A stretch of 64,000 nucleotides of DNA from Closterium sp. NIES-65 (lineage: Eukaryota; Streptophyta; Zygnematophyceae; Desmidiales; Closteriaceae), in assembly GCA_948144175.1 (NCBI GenBank), contig CANXME010000292.1, positions 49,992 to 113,991 of the forward strand, read 5' to 3'. The notes under the pieces were generated by a model. It did no database searches. It worked only from the letters and a program-made list of their open reading frames with translations, and had not been told where the DNA came from. A program made the position numbers and the translations under genes. Of this stretch, positions 1 through 13,068 are shown in pieces (position 1 is the stretch's first letter; every line of letters starts with the position of its first letter).

Positions 1-173
1 AATTGCAAGAACAAGGGCCTAGCGTGTGCAAAATTGCAACAATAAGGGTCTAGCGTGTGCAAAATAGCAAGAACAAGGGCCTAGCATGTGCAAAATTGCA
101 AGAACAAGGGTCTAGCGTGTCCAAAATAGCAAGAAGAAGGGCCTAGCGTGTGCAAAATTGCAAGAACATAAGC
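1..173. repeat. Array 1, 3' tail of a higher-order block cut by the window edge
   Basis: These bases match 2,915-3,087, the end of block A1, with a shift of 2,914 bp. They include the marker units CAACAATAAGG, the GTGTCC unit and the unit with ACATAAGCC. Similar ends close the other blocks, so the block type cannot be named. Confidence 0.85.
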
Positions 174-182
174 CTAGCATGT

Positions 183-213
183 GCAAAATTGCAAGAACAA
201 GGGCCTAGCGTGT
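183..213 (+). repeat. Exemplar consensus 31-bp monomer
   Basis: A copy that matches the majority base at every position. It holds the near-palindrome GCAAAATTGC (arms GCAA and TTGC), the palindromes TTGCAA and CTAG, one A4 tract and one CpG. It has no CHG site. It is given as the reference for the array. Confidence 0.95.
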
Positions 214-1250
214 GAAAAATTGCAAGAACAAGGGTCTAGCTTGTGCAAAATAGCAAGAACAAGGGCATAGCGTGTGCAAAATTGCAATAACAAGGGCCTA
301 GTGTATGCAAAATTGCAAGAACAAGGGTCTAGCGTGTGCAAAATAGCAAAAACAAGGGCATAGTGTGTGCAAAATTGCAAGAACAAGGGCCTAGCGTGTG
401 CAAAATTGCAATAATATGGGTCTAGCATGTGCAAAATAGCAAGAACAAGGGCCTAGCGTGTGCAAATTTGCAAGAACAAGGGCCTAGCGTGTGCAATCTT
501 GCAAGAACAAGGGCCTAGCTTGTGCAAAATTGCAAGAACAAGGGTCTAGCGTGTGGAAAATAGCAAGAACAAGGGCCTAGCGTGTACAAAATTGCAAGAA
601 CAAGGGTCTAGCGTGTGCAAAATTGCAAGAACAAGGGCCTTGCGTGTGCAAAATTGCAAGGACAAGGGTCTAGCGTGTGCAAAATTGCAAGAACAAGGGT
701 CTAGCGTGTGCAAAATAGCAAGAACAAGGGCCTAGCGTGTGCAAAATTGCAAAAACAAGGGCCTAGCATGTCCAAAATTGCAAGAATAAGGGTCTAGCGT
801 GTGCAAAATAGCAAGAACAAGGGCCTAGCGTGTGCAAAATTGCAAGTACAAGGGTCTAGCGTGTGCAAAATTTCAGGAACAAGGGCCTAGCGTGTGCAAA
901 ATTGCAAGAACAAGGGCCTAGTGTGTGCAAAATAGCAAGAAAAAAGGGCTAGCGTGTGCAAAATAGCAAGAACAAGGGCTGCACGTGTTTAAAATTGCAA
1001 CAACAAGGGTCTAGTGTGTACAAAATTGCAAGAACAAGGGCCTAGCGTGTGCAAAATTGCAAGAACAAGGGCCTAGCGTGTGCAAAATTGCAAGAACAAA
1101 ACTCTAGCGTGTGCAAAATTGCAAGAACAAGGGTCTAGCATGTGCAAAATTGCAAGAACAAGGGCCTAGCGTGTGCAAAATTGCAAGAACAAGGGTCTAG
1201 CGTGTGCAAAATTGCAAGAACAAGGGTCTAGCGTGTGCAAAATTGCAAGA

Positions 1251-1870
1251 ACAAGGACCTAGCGTGTGCAAAATAGCAAGAAAAAGGGTCTAGCGTGTGC
1301 AAAATAGCAAGAACAAGGGCCTAGCGTGTGCAAAATTGCAAGAACAAGGGCCTAACGTGTGCAAAATTGCAAGAACAAGGGTCTAGCGTGTGCAAAATTG
1401 CAAGAACAAGGGTCTAGCGTGTGCTAAATAGCAAGAACAAGGGCCTAGCGTGTGCAAAATTGCAAGAACAAGGGCCTAGCGTGTGCAAAATTGCAAGAAT
1501 AAGAGTCTAGCGTGTGCAAAATAGCAAGAACAAAGGCCTAGCGTGTGCAAAATTGCAAGAACAAGGACCTAGCGTGTGCAAAATAGCAAGAAAAAGGGTA
1601 TAGCGTGTGCAAAATAGCAAGAACAAGGGCCTAGCGTGTGCAAAATTGCAAGAACAAGGGCCTAACGTGTGCAAAATTGCATGAACAAGGGTCTAGCGTG
1701 TGAAAAATTGCAAGAACAAGGGTCTAGCGTGTGCTAAATAGCAAGAACAAGGGCCTAGCGTGTGCAAAATTGCAAGAACAAGGGCCTAGCGTGTGCAAAA
1801 TTGCAAGAATAAGAGTCTAGCGTGTGCAAAATAGTAAGAACAAAGGCCTAGCGTGTGCAAAATTGCAAGA
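1251..1870. repeat. Internal 310-bp (10-monomer) tandem duplication inside block A
   Basis: Two successive 10-unit runs show the same order of variants: GGACCTAG, AAAAAGGGT, GGGCCTAACG, GCTAAATAG, AATAAGAGTCTAG and AAAGGCC. The second run differs by GGGTATAG for GGGTCTAG, GCATGAAC, a GTGTGAAAAATT unit and AATAGTAAG. The same pair is present in the other A blocks, for example near 8,630-9,245, so the duplication preceded their amplification. Confidence 0.85.
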
Positions 1871-3087
1871 ACAAGGGTCTAGCGTGTGCAAAATAGCAAG
1901 AACAAGGGCCTAGCGTGTGCAAAATGGCAAGAACAAGGGCCTAGCGTGTGCAAAATTGCAAGAACAAGGGCCTAGCGTGTGCAAAATTGCAAGAACAAGG
2001 GCCTAGTGTGTGCAAAATAGCAAGAAAAAGGGGCTAGCGTGTGCAAAATAGCAAGAACAAATGCCTAGCGTGTGCAAAATTGAAAGAACAAGAGTCTAGC
2101 GTATGCAAAACAGCAAGAACAAGGGCCTAGCGTGTGCAAAATTGCAAGAACAAGGGCCTAGCGTGTGCAAAATTTCAGGAACAAGGGCCTAGTGTGTGCA
2201 AAATTGCAAGAACAAGGGCCTAGTGTGTGCAAAATAGCAAGAAAAAAGGGCTAGCGTGTGCAAAATAGCAAGAACAAGGGCCGAGCGTGTTTAAAATTGC
2301 AAGAACAAGGGTCTAGCGTGTACAAAATTGCAAGAACAAGGGCCTAGCGTGTGCAAAATTGCAAGAACAAGGGCCTAGCGTGTGCAAAATTGCAAGAACA
2401 AGGGCCTAGCGTGTGCAAAATTGCAAGAACAAGGGCCTAGGGTGTGCAAAATAGCAAGAAAAAGGGGCTAGCATGTGCAAAATAGCAAGAACAAATGCCT
2501 AGCGTGTGCAAAATTGCAAGAAAAAGGGTCTAGCGTGTGCAAAATAGCAAGAACAAGGGCCTAGCGAATGCAAAATTGCAAGAACAAGGGCCTAGGGCAT
2601 GCAAAATTTCAGGAACAAGGGCCTAGTGTGTGCAAAATTGCAAGAACAAAGGCCTAGTGTGTGCAAAATAGCAAGAAAAAAGGGCTAGCGTGTGCAAAAT
2701 AGCAAGAACAAGGGCCTAGCGTGTGCAAAATTGCAAGAACAAGGGTCTAGCGTGTGCAAAATTGCAAGAACAAGGGTCTAGCGTGTGCAAAATTGCAAGA
2801 ACAAGTTCCTAGCGTGTGCAAAATTGCAAGAACAAGGGTCTAGCGTATGCAAAATAGCAAGAACAAGGGCCTGGCGTGTGCAAAATTGCAAGAACAAAAC
2901 CCTAGCGTGTGCGAAATTGCAAGAACAAGGGCCTAGCGTGTGCAAAATTGCAACAATAAGGGTCTAGCGTGTGCAAAATAGCAAGAACAAGGGCCTAGCA
3001 TGTGCAAAATTGCAAGAACAAGGGTCTAGCGTGTCCAAAATAGCAAGAAGAAGGGCCTAGCGTGTGCAAAATTGCAAGAACATAAGC

Positions 3088-5691
3088 CTAGCATGTGCAA
3101 AATTGCAAGAACAAGGGCCTAGCGTGTGAAAAATTGCAAGAACAAGGGTCTAGCTTGTGCAAAATAGCAAGAACAAGGGCATAGCGTGTGCAAAATTGCA
3201 ATAACAAGGGCCTAGTGTATGCAAAATTGCAAGAACAAGGGTCTAGCGTGTGCAAAATAGCAAAAACAAGGGCATAGTGTGTGCAAAATTGCAAGAACAA
3301 GGGCCTAGCGTGTGCAAAATTGCAATAATATGGGTCTAGCATGTGCAAAATAGCAAGAACAAGGGCCTAGCGTGTGCAAATTTGCAAGAACAAGGGCCTA
3401 GCGTGTGCAATCTTGCAAGAACAAGGGCCTAGCGTGTGCAAAATTGCAAGAACAAGGGTCTAGCGTGTGGAAAATAGCAAGAACAAGGGCCTAGCGTGTA
3501 CAAAATTGCAAGAACAAGGGTCTAGCGTGTGCAAAATTGCAAGAACAAGGGCCTTGCGTGTGCAAAATTGCAAGGACAAGGGTCTAGCGTGTGCAAAATT
3601 GCAAGAACAAGGGTCTAGCGTGTGCAAAATAGCAAGAACAAGGGCCTAGCGTGTGCAAAATTGCAAAAACAAGGGCCTAGCATGTCCAAAATTGCAAGAA
3701 TAAGGGTCTAGCGTGTGCAAAATAGCAAGAACAAGGGCCTAGCGTGTGCAAAATTGCAAGAACAAGGGCCTAGCGTGTGCAAAATTTCAGGAACAAGGGC
3801 CTAGCGTGTGCAAAATTGCAAGAACAAGGGCCTAGTGTGTGCAAAATAGCAAGAAAAAAGGGCTAGCGTGTGCAAAATAGCAAGAACAAGGGCTGCGCGT
3901 GTTTAAAATTGCAACAACAAGGGTCTAGTGTGTACAAAATTGCAAGAACAATGGCCTAGCGTGTGCAAAATTGCAAGAACAAGGGCCTAGCGTGTGCAAA
4001 ATTGCAAGAACAAAACTCTAGCGTGTGCAAAATTGCAAGAACAAGGGTCTAGCATGTGCAAAATTGCAAGAACAAGGGCCTAGCGTGTGCAAAATTGCAA
4101 GAACAAGGGTCTAGCGTGTGCAAAATTGCAAGAACAAGGGTCTAGCGTGTGCAAAATTGCAAGAACAAGGACCTAGCGTGTGCAAAATAGCAAGAAAAAG
4201 GGTCTAGCGTGTGCAAAATAGCAAGAACAAGGGCCTAGCGTGTGCAAAATTGCAAGAACAAGGGCCTAACGTGTGCAAAATTGCAAGAAAAAAGGGCTAG
4301 CGTGTGCAAAATAGCAAGAACAAGGGCTGCGCGTGTTTAAAATTGCAACAACAAGGGTCTAGTGTGTACAAAATTGCAAGAACAAGGGCCTAGTGTGTGC
4401 AAAATTGCAAGAACAAGGGCCTAGCGTGTGCAAAATTGCAAGAACAAAACTCTAGCGTGTGCAAAATTGCAAGAACAAGGGTCTAGCATGTGCAAAATTG
4501 CAAGAACAAGGGCCTAGCGTGTGCAAAATTGCAAGAACAAGGGTCTAGCGTGTGCAAAATTGCAAGAACAAGGGTCTAGCGTGTGCAAAATTGCAAGAAC
4601 AAGGACCTAGCGTGTGCAAAATAGCAAGAAAAAGGGTCTAGCGTGTGCAAAATAGCAAGAACAAGGGCCTAGCGTGTGCAAAATTGCAAGAACAAGGGCC
4701 TAACGTGTGCAAAATTGCAAGAACAAGGGTCTAGCGTGTGCAAAATTGCAAGAACAAGGGTCTAGCGTGTGCTAAATAGCAAGAACAAGGGCCTAGCGTG
4801 TGCAAAATTGCAAGAACAAGGGCCTAGCGTGTGCAAAATTGCAAGAATAAGAGTCTAGCGTGTGCAAAATAGCAAGAACAAAGGCCTAGCGTGTGCAAAA
4901 TTGCAAGAACAAGGGTCTAGCGTGTGAAAAATAGCAAGAACAACGGCCTAGCGTGTGCAAAATGGCAAGAACAAGGGCCTAGCGTGTGCAAAATTGCAAG
5001 AACAAGGGCCTAGCGTGTGCAAAATTGCAAGAACAAGGGCCTAGGGTGTGCAAAATAGCAAGAAAAAGGGGCTAGCGTGTGCAAAATAGCAAGAACAAAT
5101 GCCTAGCGTGTGCAAAATTGCAAGAAAAAGGGTCTAGCGTGTGCAAAATAGCAAGAACAAGGGCCTAGCGAATGCAAAATTGCAAGAACAAGGGCCTAGG
5201 GCATGCAAAATTTCAGGAACAAGGGCCTAGTGTGTGCAAAATTGCAAGAACAAAGGCCTAGTGTGTGCAAAATAGCAAGAAAAAAGGGCTAGCGTGTGCA
5301 AAATAGCAAGAACAAGGGCCTAGCGTGTGCAAAATTGCAAGAACAAGGGTCTAGCGTGTGCAAAATTGCAAGAACAAGGGTCTAGCGTGTGCAAAATTGC
5401 AAGAACAAGTGCCTAGCGTGTGCAAAATTGCAAGAACAAGGGTCTAGCGTATGCAAAATAGCAAGAACAAGGGCCTGGCGTGTGCAAAATTGCAAGAACA
5501 AAACCCTAGCGTGTGCGAAATTGCAAGAACAAGGGCCTAGCGTGTGCAAAATTGCAACAATAAGGGTCTAGCGTGTGCAAAATAGCAAGAACAAGGGCCT
5601 AGCATGTGCAAAATTGCAAGAACAAGGGTCTAGCGTGTCCAAAATAGCAAGAAGAAGGGCCTAGCGTGTGCAAAATTGCAAGAACATAAGC
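3088..5691. repeat. Array 1 higher-order block B1 (84 monomers, 2,604 bp)
   Basis: It starts with the block marker, but the CTGCGCGTGTTT marker unit appears twice, near 3,891 and 4,325, which is 14 monomers apart. The GGGCCGAG unit and the GCATGAAC run of block A are missing. Instead there is a private AACAACGGCC unit near 4,940, after which the block rejoins the common 3' end (GGGTGTGC, GCGAATGC, GGGCATGC, CCTGGCG). It reads as a recombinant of A with one local duplication and one deletion. Confidence 0.9.
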
Positions 5692-7551
5692 CTAGCATGT
5701 GCAAAATTGCAAGAACAAGGGCCTAGCGTGTGAAAAATTGCAAGAACAAGGGTCTAGCTTGTGCAAAATAGCAAGAACAAGGGCATAGCGTGTGCAAAAT
5801 TGCAATAACAAGGGCCTAGTGTATGCAAAATTGCAAGAACAAGGGTCTAGCGTGTGCAAAATAGCAAAAACAAGGGCATAGTGTGTGCAAAATTGCAAGA
5901 ACAAGGGCCTAGCGTGTGCAAAATTGCAATAATATGGGTCTAGCATGTGCAAAATAGCAAGAACAAGGGCCTAGCGTGTGCAAATTTGCAAGAACAAGGG
6001 CCTAGCGTGTGCAAAATTGCAAGAACAAGGGTCTAGCGTGTGCAAAATTGCAAGAACAAGGGTCTAGCGTGTGCAAAATTGCAAGAACAAGTGCCTAGCG
6101 TGTGCAAAATTGCAAGAACAAGGGCCTAACGTGTGCAAAATTGCATGAACAAGGGTCTAGCGTGTGAAAAATTGCAAGAACAAGGGTCTAGCGTGTGCTA
6201 AATAGCAAGAACAAGGGCCTAGCGTGTGCAAAATTGCAAGAACAAGGGCCTAGCGTGTGCAAAATTGCAAGAATAAGAGTCTAGCGTGTGCAAAATAGTA
6301 AGAACAAAGGCCTAGCGTGTGCAAAATTGCAAGAACAAGGGTCTAGCGTGTGCAAAATAGCAAGAACAAGGGCCTAGCGTGTGCAAAATGGCAAGAACAA
6401 GGGCCTAGCGTGTGCAAAATTGCAAGAACAAGGGCCTAGCGTGTGCAAAATTGCAAGAACAAGGGCCTAGTGTGTGCAAAATAGCAAGAAAAAGGGGCTA
6501 GCGTGTGCAAAATAGCAAGAACAAATGCCTAGCGTGTGCAAAATTGCAAGAACAAGAGTCTAGCGTATGCAAAACAGCAAGAACAAGGGCCTAGCATGTG
6601 CAAAATTGCAAGAACAAGGGCCTAGCGTGTGCAAAATTTCAGGAACAAGGGCCTAGTGTGTGCAAAATTGCAAGAACAAGGGCCTAGTGTGTGCAAAATA
6701 GCAAGAAAAAAGGGCTAGCGTGTGCAAAATAGCAAGAACAAGGGCCGAGCGTGTTTAAAATTGCAAGAACAAGGGTCTAGCGTGTACAAAATTGCAAGAA
6801 CAAGGGCCTAGCGTGTGCAAAATTGCAAGAACAAGGGCCTAGCGTGTGCAAAATTGCAAGAACAAGGGCCTAGCGTGTGCAAAATTGCAAGAACAAGGGC
6901 CTAGGGTGTGCAAAATAGCAAGAAAAAGGGGCTAGCGTGTGCAAAATAGCAAGAACAAATGCCTAGCGTGTGCAAAATTGCAAGAAAAAGGGTCTAGCGT
7001 GTGCAAAATAGCAAGAACAAGGGCCTAGCGAATGCAAAATTGCAAGAACAAGGGCCTAGGGCATGCAAAATTTCAGGAACAAGGGCCTAGTGTGTGCAAA
7101 ATTGCAAGAACAAAGGCCTAGTGTGTGCAAAATAGCAAGAAAAAAGGGCTAGCGTGTGCAAAATAGCAAGAACAAGGGCCTAGCGTGTGCAAAATTGCAA
7201 GAACAAGGGTCTAGCGTGTGCAAAATTGCAAGAACAAGGGTCTAGCGTGTGCAAAATTGCAAGAACAAGTGCCTAGCGTGTGCAAAATTGCAAGAACAAG
7301 GGTCTAGCGTATGCAAAATAGCAAGAACAAGGGCCTGGCGTGTGCAAAATTGCAAGAACAAAACCCTAGCGTGTGCGAAATTGCAAGAACAAGGGCCTAG
7401 CGTGTGCAAAATTGCAACAATAAGGGTCTAGCGTGTGCAAAATAGCAAGAACAAGGGCCTAGCATGTGCAAAATTGCAAGAACAAGGGTCTAGCGTGTCC
7501 AAAATAGCAAGAAGAAGGGCCTAGCGTGTGCAAAATTGCAAGAACATAAGC
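5692..7551. repeat. Array 1 higher-order block C1 (60 monomers, 1,860 bp)
   Basis: It starts with the common marker and then jumps, through an AAGTGCCTAG unit near 6,090, directly into the GGGCCTAACG / GCATGAAC part of block A. It then runs to the A-type 3' end, including GGGCCGAGCGTGTTT near 6,744. It is therefore block A lacking about 34 internal monomers. Confidence 0.9.
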
Positions 7552-10465
7552 CTAGCATGTGCAAAATTGCAAGAACAAGGGCCTAGCGTGTGAAAAATTG
7601 CAAGAACAAGGGTCTAGCTTGTGCAAAATAGCAAGAACAAGGGCATAGCGTGTGCAAAATTGCAATAACAAGGGCCTAGTGTATGCAAAATTGCAAGAAC
7701 AAGGGTCTAGCGTGTGCAAAATAGCAAAAACAAGGGCATAGTGTGTGCAAAATTGCAAGAACAAGGGCCTAGCGTGTGCAAAATTGCAATAATATGGGTC
7801 TAGCATGTGCAAAATAGCAAGAACAAGGGCCTAGCGTGTGCAAATTTGCAAGAACAAGGGCCTAGCGTGTGCAATCTTGCAAGAACAAGGGCCTAGCGTG
7901 TGCAAAATTGCAAGAACAAGGGTCTAGCGTGTGGAAAATAGCAAGAACAAGGGCCTAGCGTGTACAAAATTGCAAGAACAAGGGTCTAGCGTGTGCAAAA
8001 TTGCAAGAACAAGGGCCTTGCGTGTGCAAAATTGCAAGGACAAGGGTCTAGCGTGTGCAAAATTGCAAGAACAAGGGTCTAGCGTGTGCAAAATAGCAAG
8101 AACAAGGGCCTAGCGTGTGCAAAATTGCAAAAACAAGGGCCTAGCATGTCCAAAATTGCAAGAATAAGGGTCTAGCGTGTGCAAAATAGCAAGAACAAGG
8201 GCCTAGCGTGTGCAAAATTGCAAGAACAAGGGTCTAGCGTGTGCAAAATTTCAGGAACAAGGGCCTAGCGTGTGCAAAATTGCAAGAACAAGGGCCTAGT
8301 GTGTGCAAAATAGCAAGAAAAAAGGGCTAGCGTGTGCAAAATAGCAAGAACAAGGGCTGCGCGTGTTTAAAATTGCAACAACAAGGGTCTAGTGTGTACA
8401 AAATTGCAAGAACAAGGGCCTAGCGTGTGCAAAATTGCAAGAACAAGGGCCTAGCGTGTGCAAAATTGCAAGAACAAAACTCTAGCGTGTGCAAAATTGC
8501 AAGAACAAGGGTCTAGCATGTGCAAAATTGCAAGAACAAGGGCCTAGCGTGTGCAAAATTGCAAGAACAAGGGTCTAGCGTGTGCAAAATTGCAAGAACA
8601 AGGGTCTAGCGTGTGCAAAATTGCAAGAACAAGGACCTAGCGTGTGCAAAATAGCAAGAAAAAGGGTCTAGCGTGTGCAAAATAGCAAGAACAAGGGCCT
8701 AGCGTGTGCAAAATTGCAAGAACAAGGGCCTAACGTGTGCAAAATTGCAAGAACAAGGGTCTAGCGTGTGCAAAATTGCAAGAACAAGGGTCTAGCGTGT
8801 GCTAAATAGCAAGAACAAGGGCCTAGCGTGTGCAAAATTGCAAGAACAAGGGCCTAGCGTGTGCAAAATTGCAAGAATAAGAGTCTAGCGTGTGCAAAAT
8901 AGCAAGAACAAAGGCCTAGCGTGTGCAAAATTGCAAGAACAAGGACCTAGCGTGTGCAAAATAGCAAGAAAAAGGGTATAGCGTGTGCAAAATAGCAAGA
9001 ACAAGGGCCTAGCGTGTGCAAAATTGCAAGAACAAGGGCCTAACGTGTGCAAAATTGCATGAACAAGGGTCTAGCGTGTGAAAAATTGCAAGAACAAGGG
9101 TCTAGCGTGTGCTAAAAAGCAAGAACAAGGGCCTAGCGTGTGCAAAATTGCAAGAACAAGGGCCTAGCGTGTGCAAAATTGCAAGAATAAGAGTCTAGCG
9201 TGTGCAAAATAGTAAGAACAAAGGCCTAGCGTGTGCAAAATTGCAAGAACAAGGGTCTAGCGTGTGCAAAATAGCAAGAACAAGGGCCTAGCGTGTGCAA
9301 AATGGCAAGAACAAGGGCCTAGCGTGTGCAAAATTGCAAGAACAAGGGCCTAGCGTGTGCAAAATTGCAAGAACAAGGGCCTAGTGTGTGCAAAATAGCA
9401 AGAAAAAGGGGCTAGCGTGTGCAAAATAGCAAGAACAAATGCCTAGCGTGTGCAAAATTGCAAGAACAAGAGTCTAGCGTATGCAAAACAGCAAGAACAA
9501 GGGCCTAGCGTGTGCAAAATTGCAAGAACAAGGGCCTAGCGTGTGCAAAATTTCAGGAACAAGGGCCTAGTGTGTGCAAAATTGCAAGAACAAGGGCCTA
9601 GTGTGTGCAAAATAGCAAGAAAAAAGGGCTAGCGTGTGCAAAATAGCAAGAACAAGGGCCGAGCGTGTTTAAAATTGCAAGAACAAGGGTCTAGCGTGTA
9701 CAAAATTGCAAGAACAAGGGCCTAGCGTGTGCAAAATTGCAAGAACAAGGGCCTAGCGTGTGCAAAATTGCAAGAACAAGGGCCTAGCGTGTGCAAAATT
9801 GCAAGAACAAGGGCCTAGGGTGTGCAAAATAGCAAGAAAAAGGGGCTAGCATGTGCAAAATAGCAAGAACAAATGCCTAGCGTGTGCAAAATTGCAAGAA
9901 AAAGGGTCTAGCGTGTGCAAAATAGCAAGAACAAGGGCCTAGCGAATGCAAAATTGCAAGAACAAGGGCCTAGGGCATGCAAAATTTCAGGAACAAGGGC
10001 CTAGTGTGTGCAAAATTGCAAGAACAAAGGCCTAGTGTGTGCAAAATAGCAAGAAAAAAGGGCTAGCGTGTGCAAAATAGCAAGAACAAGGGCCTAGCGT
10101 GTGCAAAATTGCAAGAACAAGGGTCTAGCGTGTGCAAAATTGCAAGAACAAGGGTCTAGCGTGTGCAAAATTGCAAGAACAAGTGCCTAGCGTGTGCAAA
10201 ATTGCAAGAACAAGGGTCTAGCGTATGCAAAATAGCAAGAACAAGGGCCTGGCGTGTGCAAAATTGCAAGAACAAAACCCTAGCGTGTGCGAAATTGCAA
10301 GAACAAGGGCCTAGCGTGTGCAAAATTGCAACAATAAGGGTCTAGCGTGTGCAAAATAGCAAGAACAAGGGCCTAGCATGTGCAAAATTGCAAGAACAAG
10401 GGTCTAGCGTGTCCAAAATAGCAAGAAGAAGGGCCTAGCGTGTGCAAAATTGCAAGAACATAAGC
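7552..10465. repeat. Array 1 higher-order block A2 (94 monomers, 2,914 bp)
   Basis: Second copy of A with the same marker order as 174-3,087. The differences seen are isolated substitutions, for example GCTAAAAAGC near 9,112 where A1 has GCTAAATAGC, and CTGCGCG where A1 has CTGCACG. Confidence 0.93.
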
Positions 10466-13068
10466 CTAGCATGTGCAAAATTGCAAGAACAAGGGCCTAG
10501 CGTGTGAAAAATTGCAAGAACAAGGGTCTAGCTTGTGCAAAATAGCAAGAACAAGGGCATAGCGTGTGCAAAATTGCAATAACAAGGGCCTAGTGTATGC
10601 AAAATTGCAAGAACAAGGGTCTAGCGTGTGCAAAATAGCAAAAACAAGGGCATAGTGTGTGCAAAATTGCAAGAACAAGGGCCTAGCGTGTGCAAAATTG
10701 CAATAATATGGGTCTAGCATGTGCAAAATAGCAAGAACAAGGGCCTAGCGTGTGCAAATTTGCAAGAACAAGGGCCTAGCGTGTGCAATCTTGCAAGAAC
10801 AAGGGCCTAGCGTGTGCAAAATTGCAAGAACAAGGGTCTAGCGTGTGGAAAATAGCAAGAACAAGGGCCTAGCGTGTACAAAATTGCAAGAACAAGGGTC
10901 TAGCGTGTGCAAAATTGCAAGAACAAGGGCCTTGCGTGTGCAAAATTGCAAGGACAAGGGTCTAGCGTGTGCAAAATTGCAAGAACAAGGGTCTAGCGTG
11001 TGCAAAATAGCAAGAACAAGGGCCTAGCGTGTGCAAAATTGCAAAAACAAGGGCCTAGCATGTCCAAAATTGCAAGAATAAGGGTCTAGCGTGTGCAAAA
11101 TAGCAAGAACAAGGGCCTAGCGTGTGCAAAATTGCAAGAACAAGGGCCTAGCGTGTGCAAAATTTCAGGAACAAGGGCCTAGCGTGTGCAAAATTGCAAG
11201 AACAAGGGCCTAGTGTGTGCAAAATAGCAAGAAAAAAGGGCTAGCGTGTGCAAAATAGCAAGAACAAGGGCTGCGCGTGTTTAAAATTGCAACAACAAGG
11301 GTCTAGTGTGTACAAAATTGCAAGAACAAGGGCCTAGCGTGTGCAAAATTGCAAGAACAAGGGCCTAGCGTGTGCAAAATTGCAAGAACAAAACTCTAGC
11401 GTGTGCAAAATTGCAAGAACAAGGGTCTAGCATGTGCAAAATTGCAAGAACAAGGGCCTAGCGTGTGCAAAATTGCAAGAACAAGGGTCTAGCGTGTGCA
11501 AAATTGCAAGAACAAGGGTCTAGCGTGTGCAAAATTGCAAGAACAAGGACCTAGCGTGTGCAAAATAGCAAGAAAAAGGGTCTAGCGTGTGCAAAATAGC
11601 AAGAACAAGGGCCTAGCGTGTGCAAAATTGCAAGAACAAGGGCCTAACGTGTGCAAAATTGCAAGAAAAAAGGGCTAGCGTGTGCAAAATAGCAAGAACA
11701 AGGGCTGCGCGTGTTTAAAATTGCAACAACAAGGGTCTAGTGTGTACAAAATTGCAAGAACAAGGGCCTAGTGTGTGCAAAATTGCAAGAACAAGGGCCT
11801 AGCGTGTGCAAAATTGCAAGAACAAAACTCTAGCGTGTGCAAAATTGCAAGAACAAGGGTCTAGCATGTGCAAAATTGCAAGAACAAGGGCCTAGCGTGT
11901 GCAAAATTGCAAGAACAAGGGTCTAGCGTGTGCAAAATTGCAAGAACAAGGGTCTAGCGTGTGCAAAATTGCAAGAACAAGGACCTAGCGTGTGCAAAAT
12001 AGCAAGAAAAAGGGTCTAGCGTGTGCAAAATAGCAAGAACAAGGGCCTAGCGTGTGCAAAATTGCAAGAACAAGGGCCTAACGTGTGCAAAATTGCAAGA
12101 ACAAGGGTCTAGCGTGTGCAAAATTGCAAGAACAAGGGTCTAGCGTGTGCTAAATAGCAAGAACAAGGGCCTAGCGTGTGCAAAATTGCAAGAACAAGGC
12201 CTAGCGTGTGCAAAATTGCAAGAATAAGAGTCTAGCGTGTGCAAAATAGCAAGAACAAAGGCCTAGCGTGTGCAAAATTGCAAGAACAAGGGTCTAGCGT
12301 GTGAAAAATAGCAAGAACAACGGCCTAGCGTGTGCAAAATGGCAAGAACAAGGGCCTAGCGTGTGCAAAATTGCAAGAACAAGGGCCTAGCGTGTGCAAA
12401 ATTGCAAGAACAAGGGCCTAGGGTGTGCAAAATAGCAAGAAAAAGGGGCTAGCGTGTGCAAAATAGCAAGAACAAATGCCTAGCGTGTGCAAAATTGCAA
12501 GAAAAAGGGTCTAGCGTGTGCAAAATAGCAAGAACAAGGGCCTAGCGAATGCAAAATTGCAAGAACAAGGGCCTAGGGCATGCAAAATTTCAGGAACAAG
12601 GGCCTAGTGTGTGCAAAATTGCAAGAACAAAGGCCTAGTGTGTGCAAAATAGCAAGAAAAAAGGGCTAGCGTGTGCAAAATAGCAAGAACAAGGGCCTAG
12701 CGTGTGCAAAATTGCAAGAACAAGGGTCTAGCGTGTGCAAAATTGCAAGAACAAGGGTCTAGCGTGTGCAAAATTGCAAGAACAAGTGCCTAGCGTGTGC
12801 AAAATTGCAAGAACAAGGGTCTAGCGTATGCAAAATAGCAAGAACAAGGGCCTGGCGTGTGCAAAATTGCAAGAACAAAACCCTAGCGTGTGCGAAATTG
12901 CAAGAACAAGGGCCTAGCGTGTGCAAAATTGCAACAATAAGGGTCTAGCGTGTGCAAAATAGCAAGAACAAGGGCCTAGCATGTGCAAAATTGCAAGAAC
13001 AAGGGTCTAGCGTGTCCAAAATAGCAAGAAGAAGGGCCTAGCGTGTGCAAAATTGCAAGAACATAAGC
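10466..13068. repeat. Array 1 higher-order block B2 (84 monomers, 2,603 bp)
   Basis: Same map as B1: twin CTGCGCGTGTTT units near 11,271 and 11,705 and the AACAACGG unit near 12,318. It is one base shorter because of a deleted G near 12,198, the only indel noticed in array 1. Confidence 0.93.

Larger units (their letters stand above)
174..3087. repeat. Array 1 higher-order block A1 (94 monomers, 2,914 bp)
   Basis: Block boundaries are set at a marker that recurs at each block start: units containing GTGTGAAAAATTGC, GCTTGTGC and two GGGCATAG units. The internal order is the marker, the CTGCACGTGTTTAAAA unit near 980, two 10-unit runs that start with GGACCTAG (about 1,255 and 1,565), a GCATGAAC unit, GGGCCGAGCGTGTTT near 2,281, a GCGAATGC unit near 2,566, a GGGCATGC unit, CCTGGCG near 2,870 and AAAACCCTAG. 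Because CTAG is lost at the marker and at CCTGGCG, short frames of 60-86 codons appear there. They are not genes. Confidence 0.93.

Noticed and set aside
174..434. 86-codon minus-strand frame, repeated almost unchanged at 3,088, 5,692, 7,552, 10,466 and other block starts
   Set aside because: It exists because two units have GGGCATAG in place of GGGCCTAG, which removes TAG in one minus frame. Its peptide is the 31-bp repeat read in three phases. It recurs because the block recurs.
553..735. 60-codon plus-strand frames at the CCTTGCG and CCTGGCG units in each block (for example 553-735 and 2,785-2,967)
   Set aside because: Loss of one CTAG in a unit joins two 93-bp stretches. The frame has no other support, no start context and no neighbour gene.
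12195..12200. Single-base deletion in block B2 as a functional change
   Set aside because: It only makes one unit 30 bp long and shifts the register by one. No function depends on it here, and it may be a consensus error.
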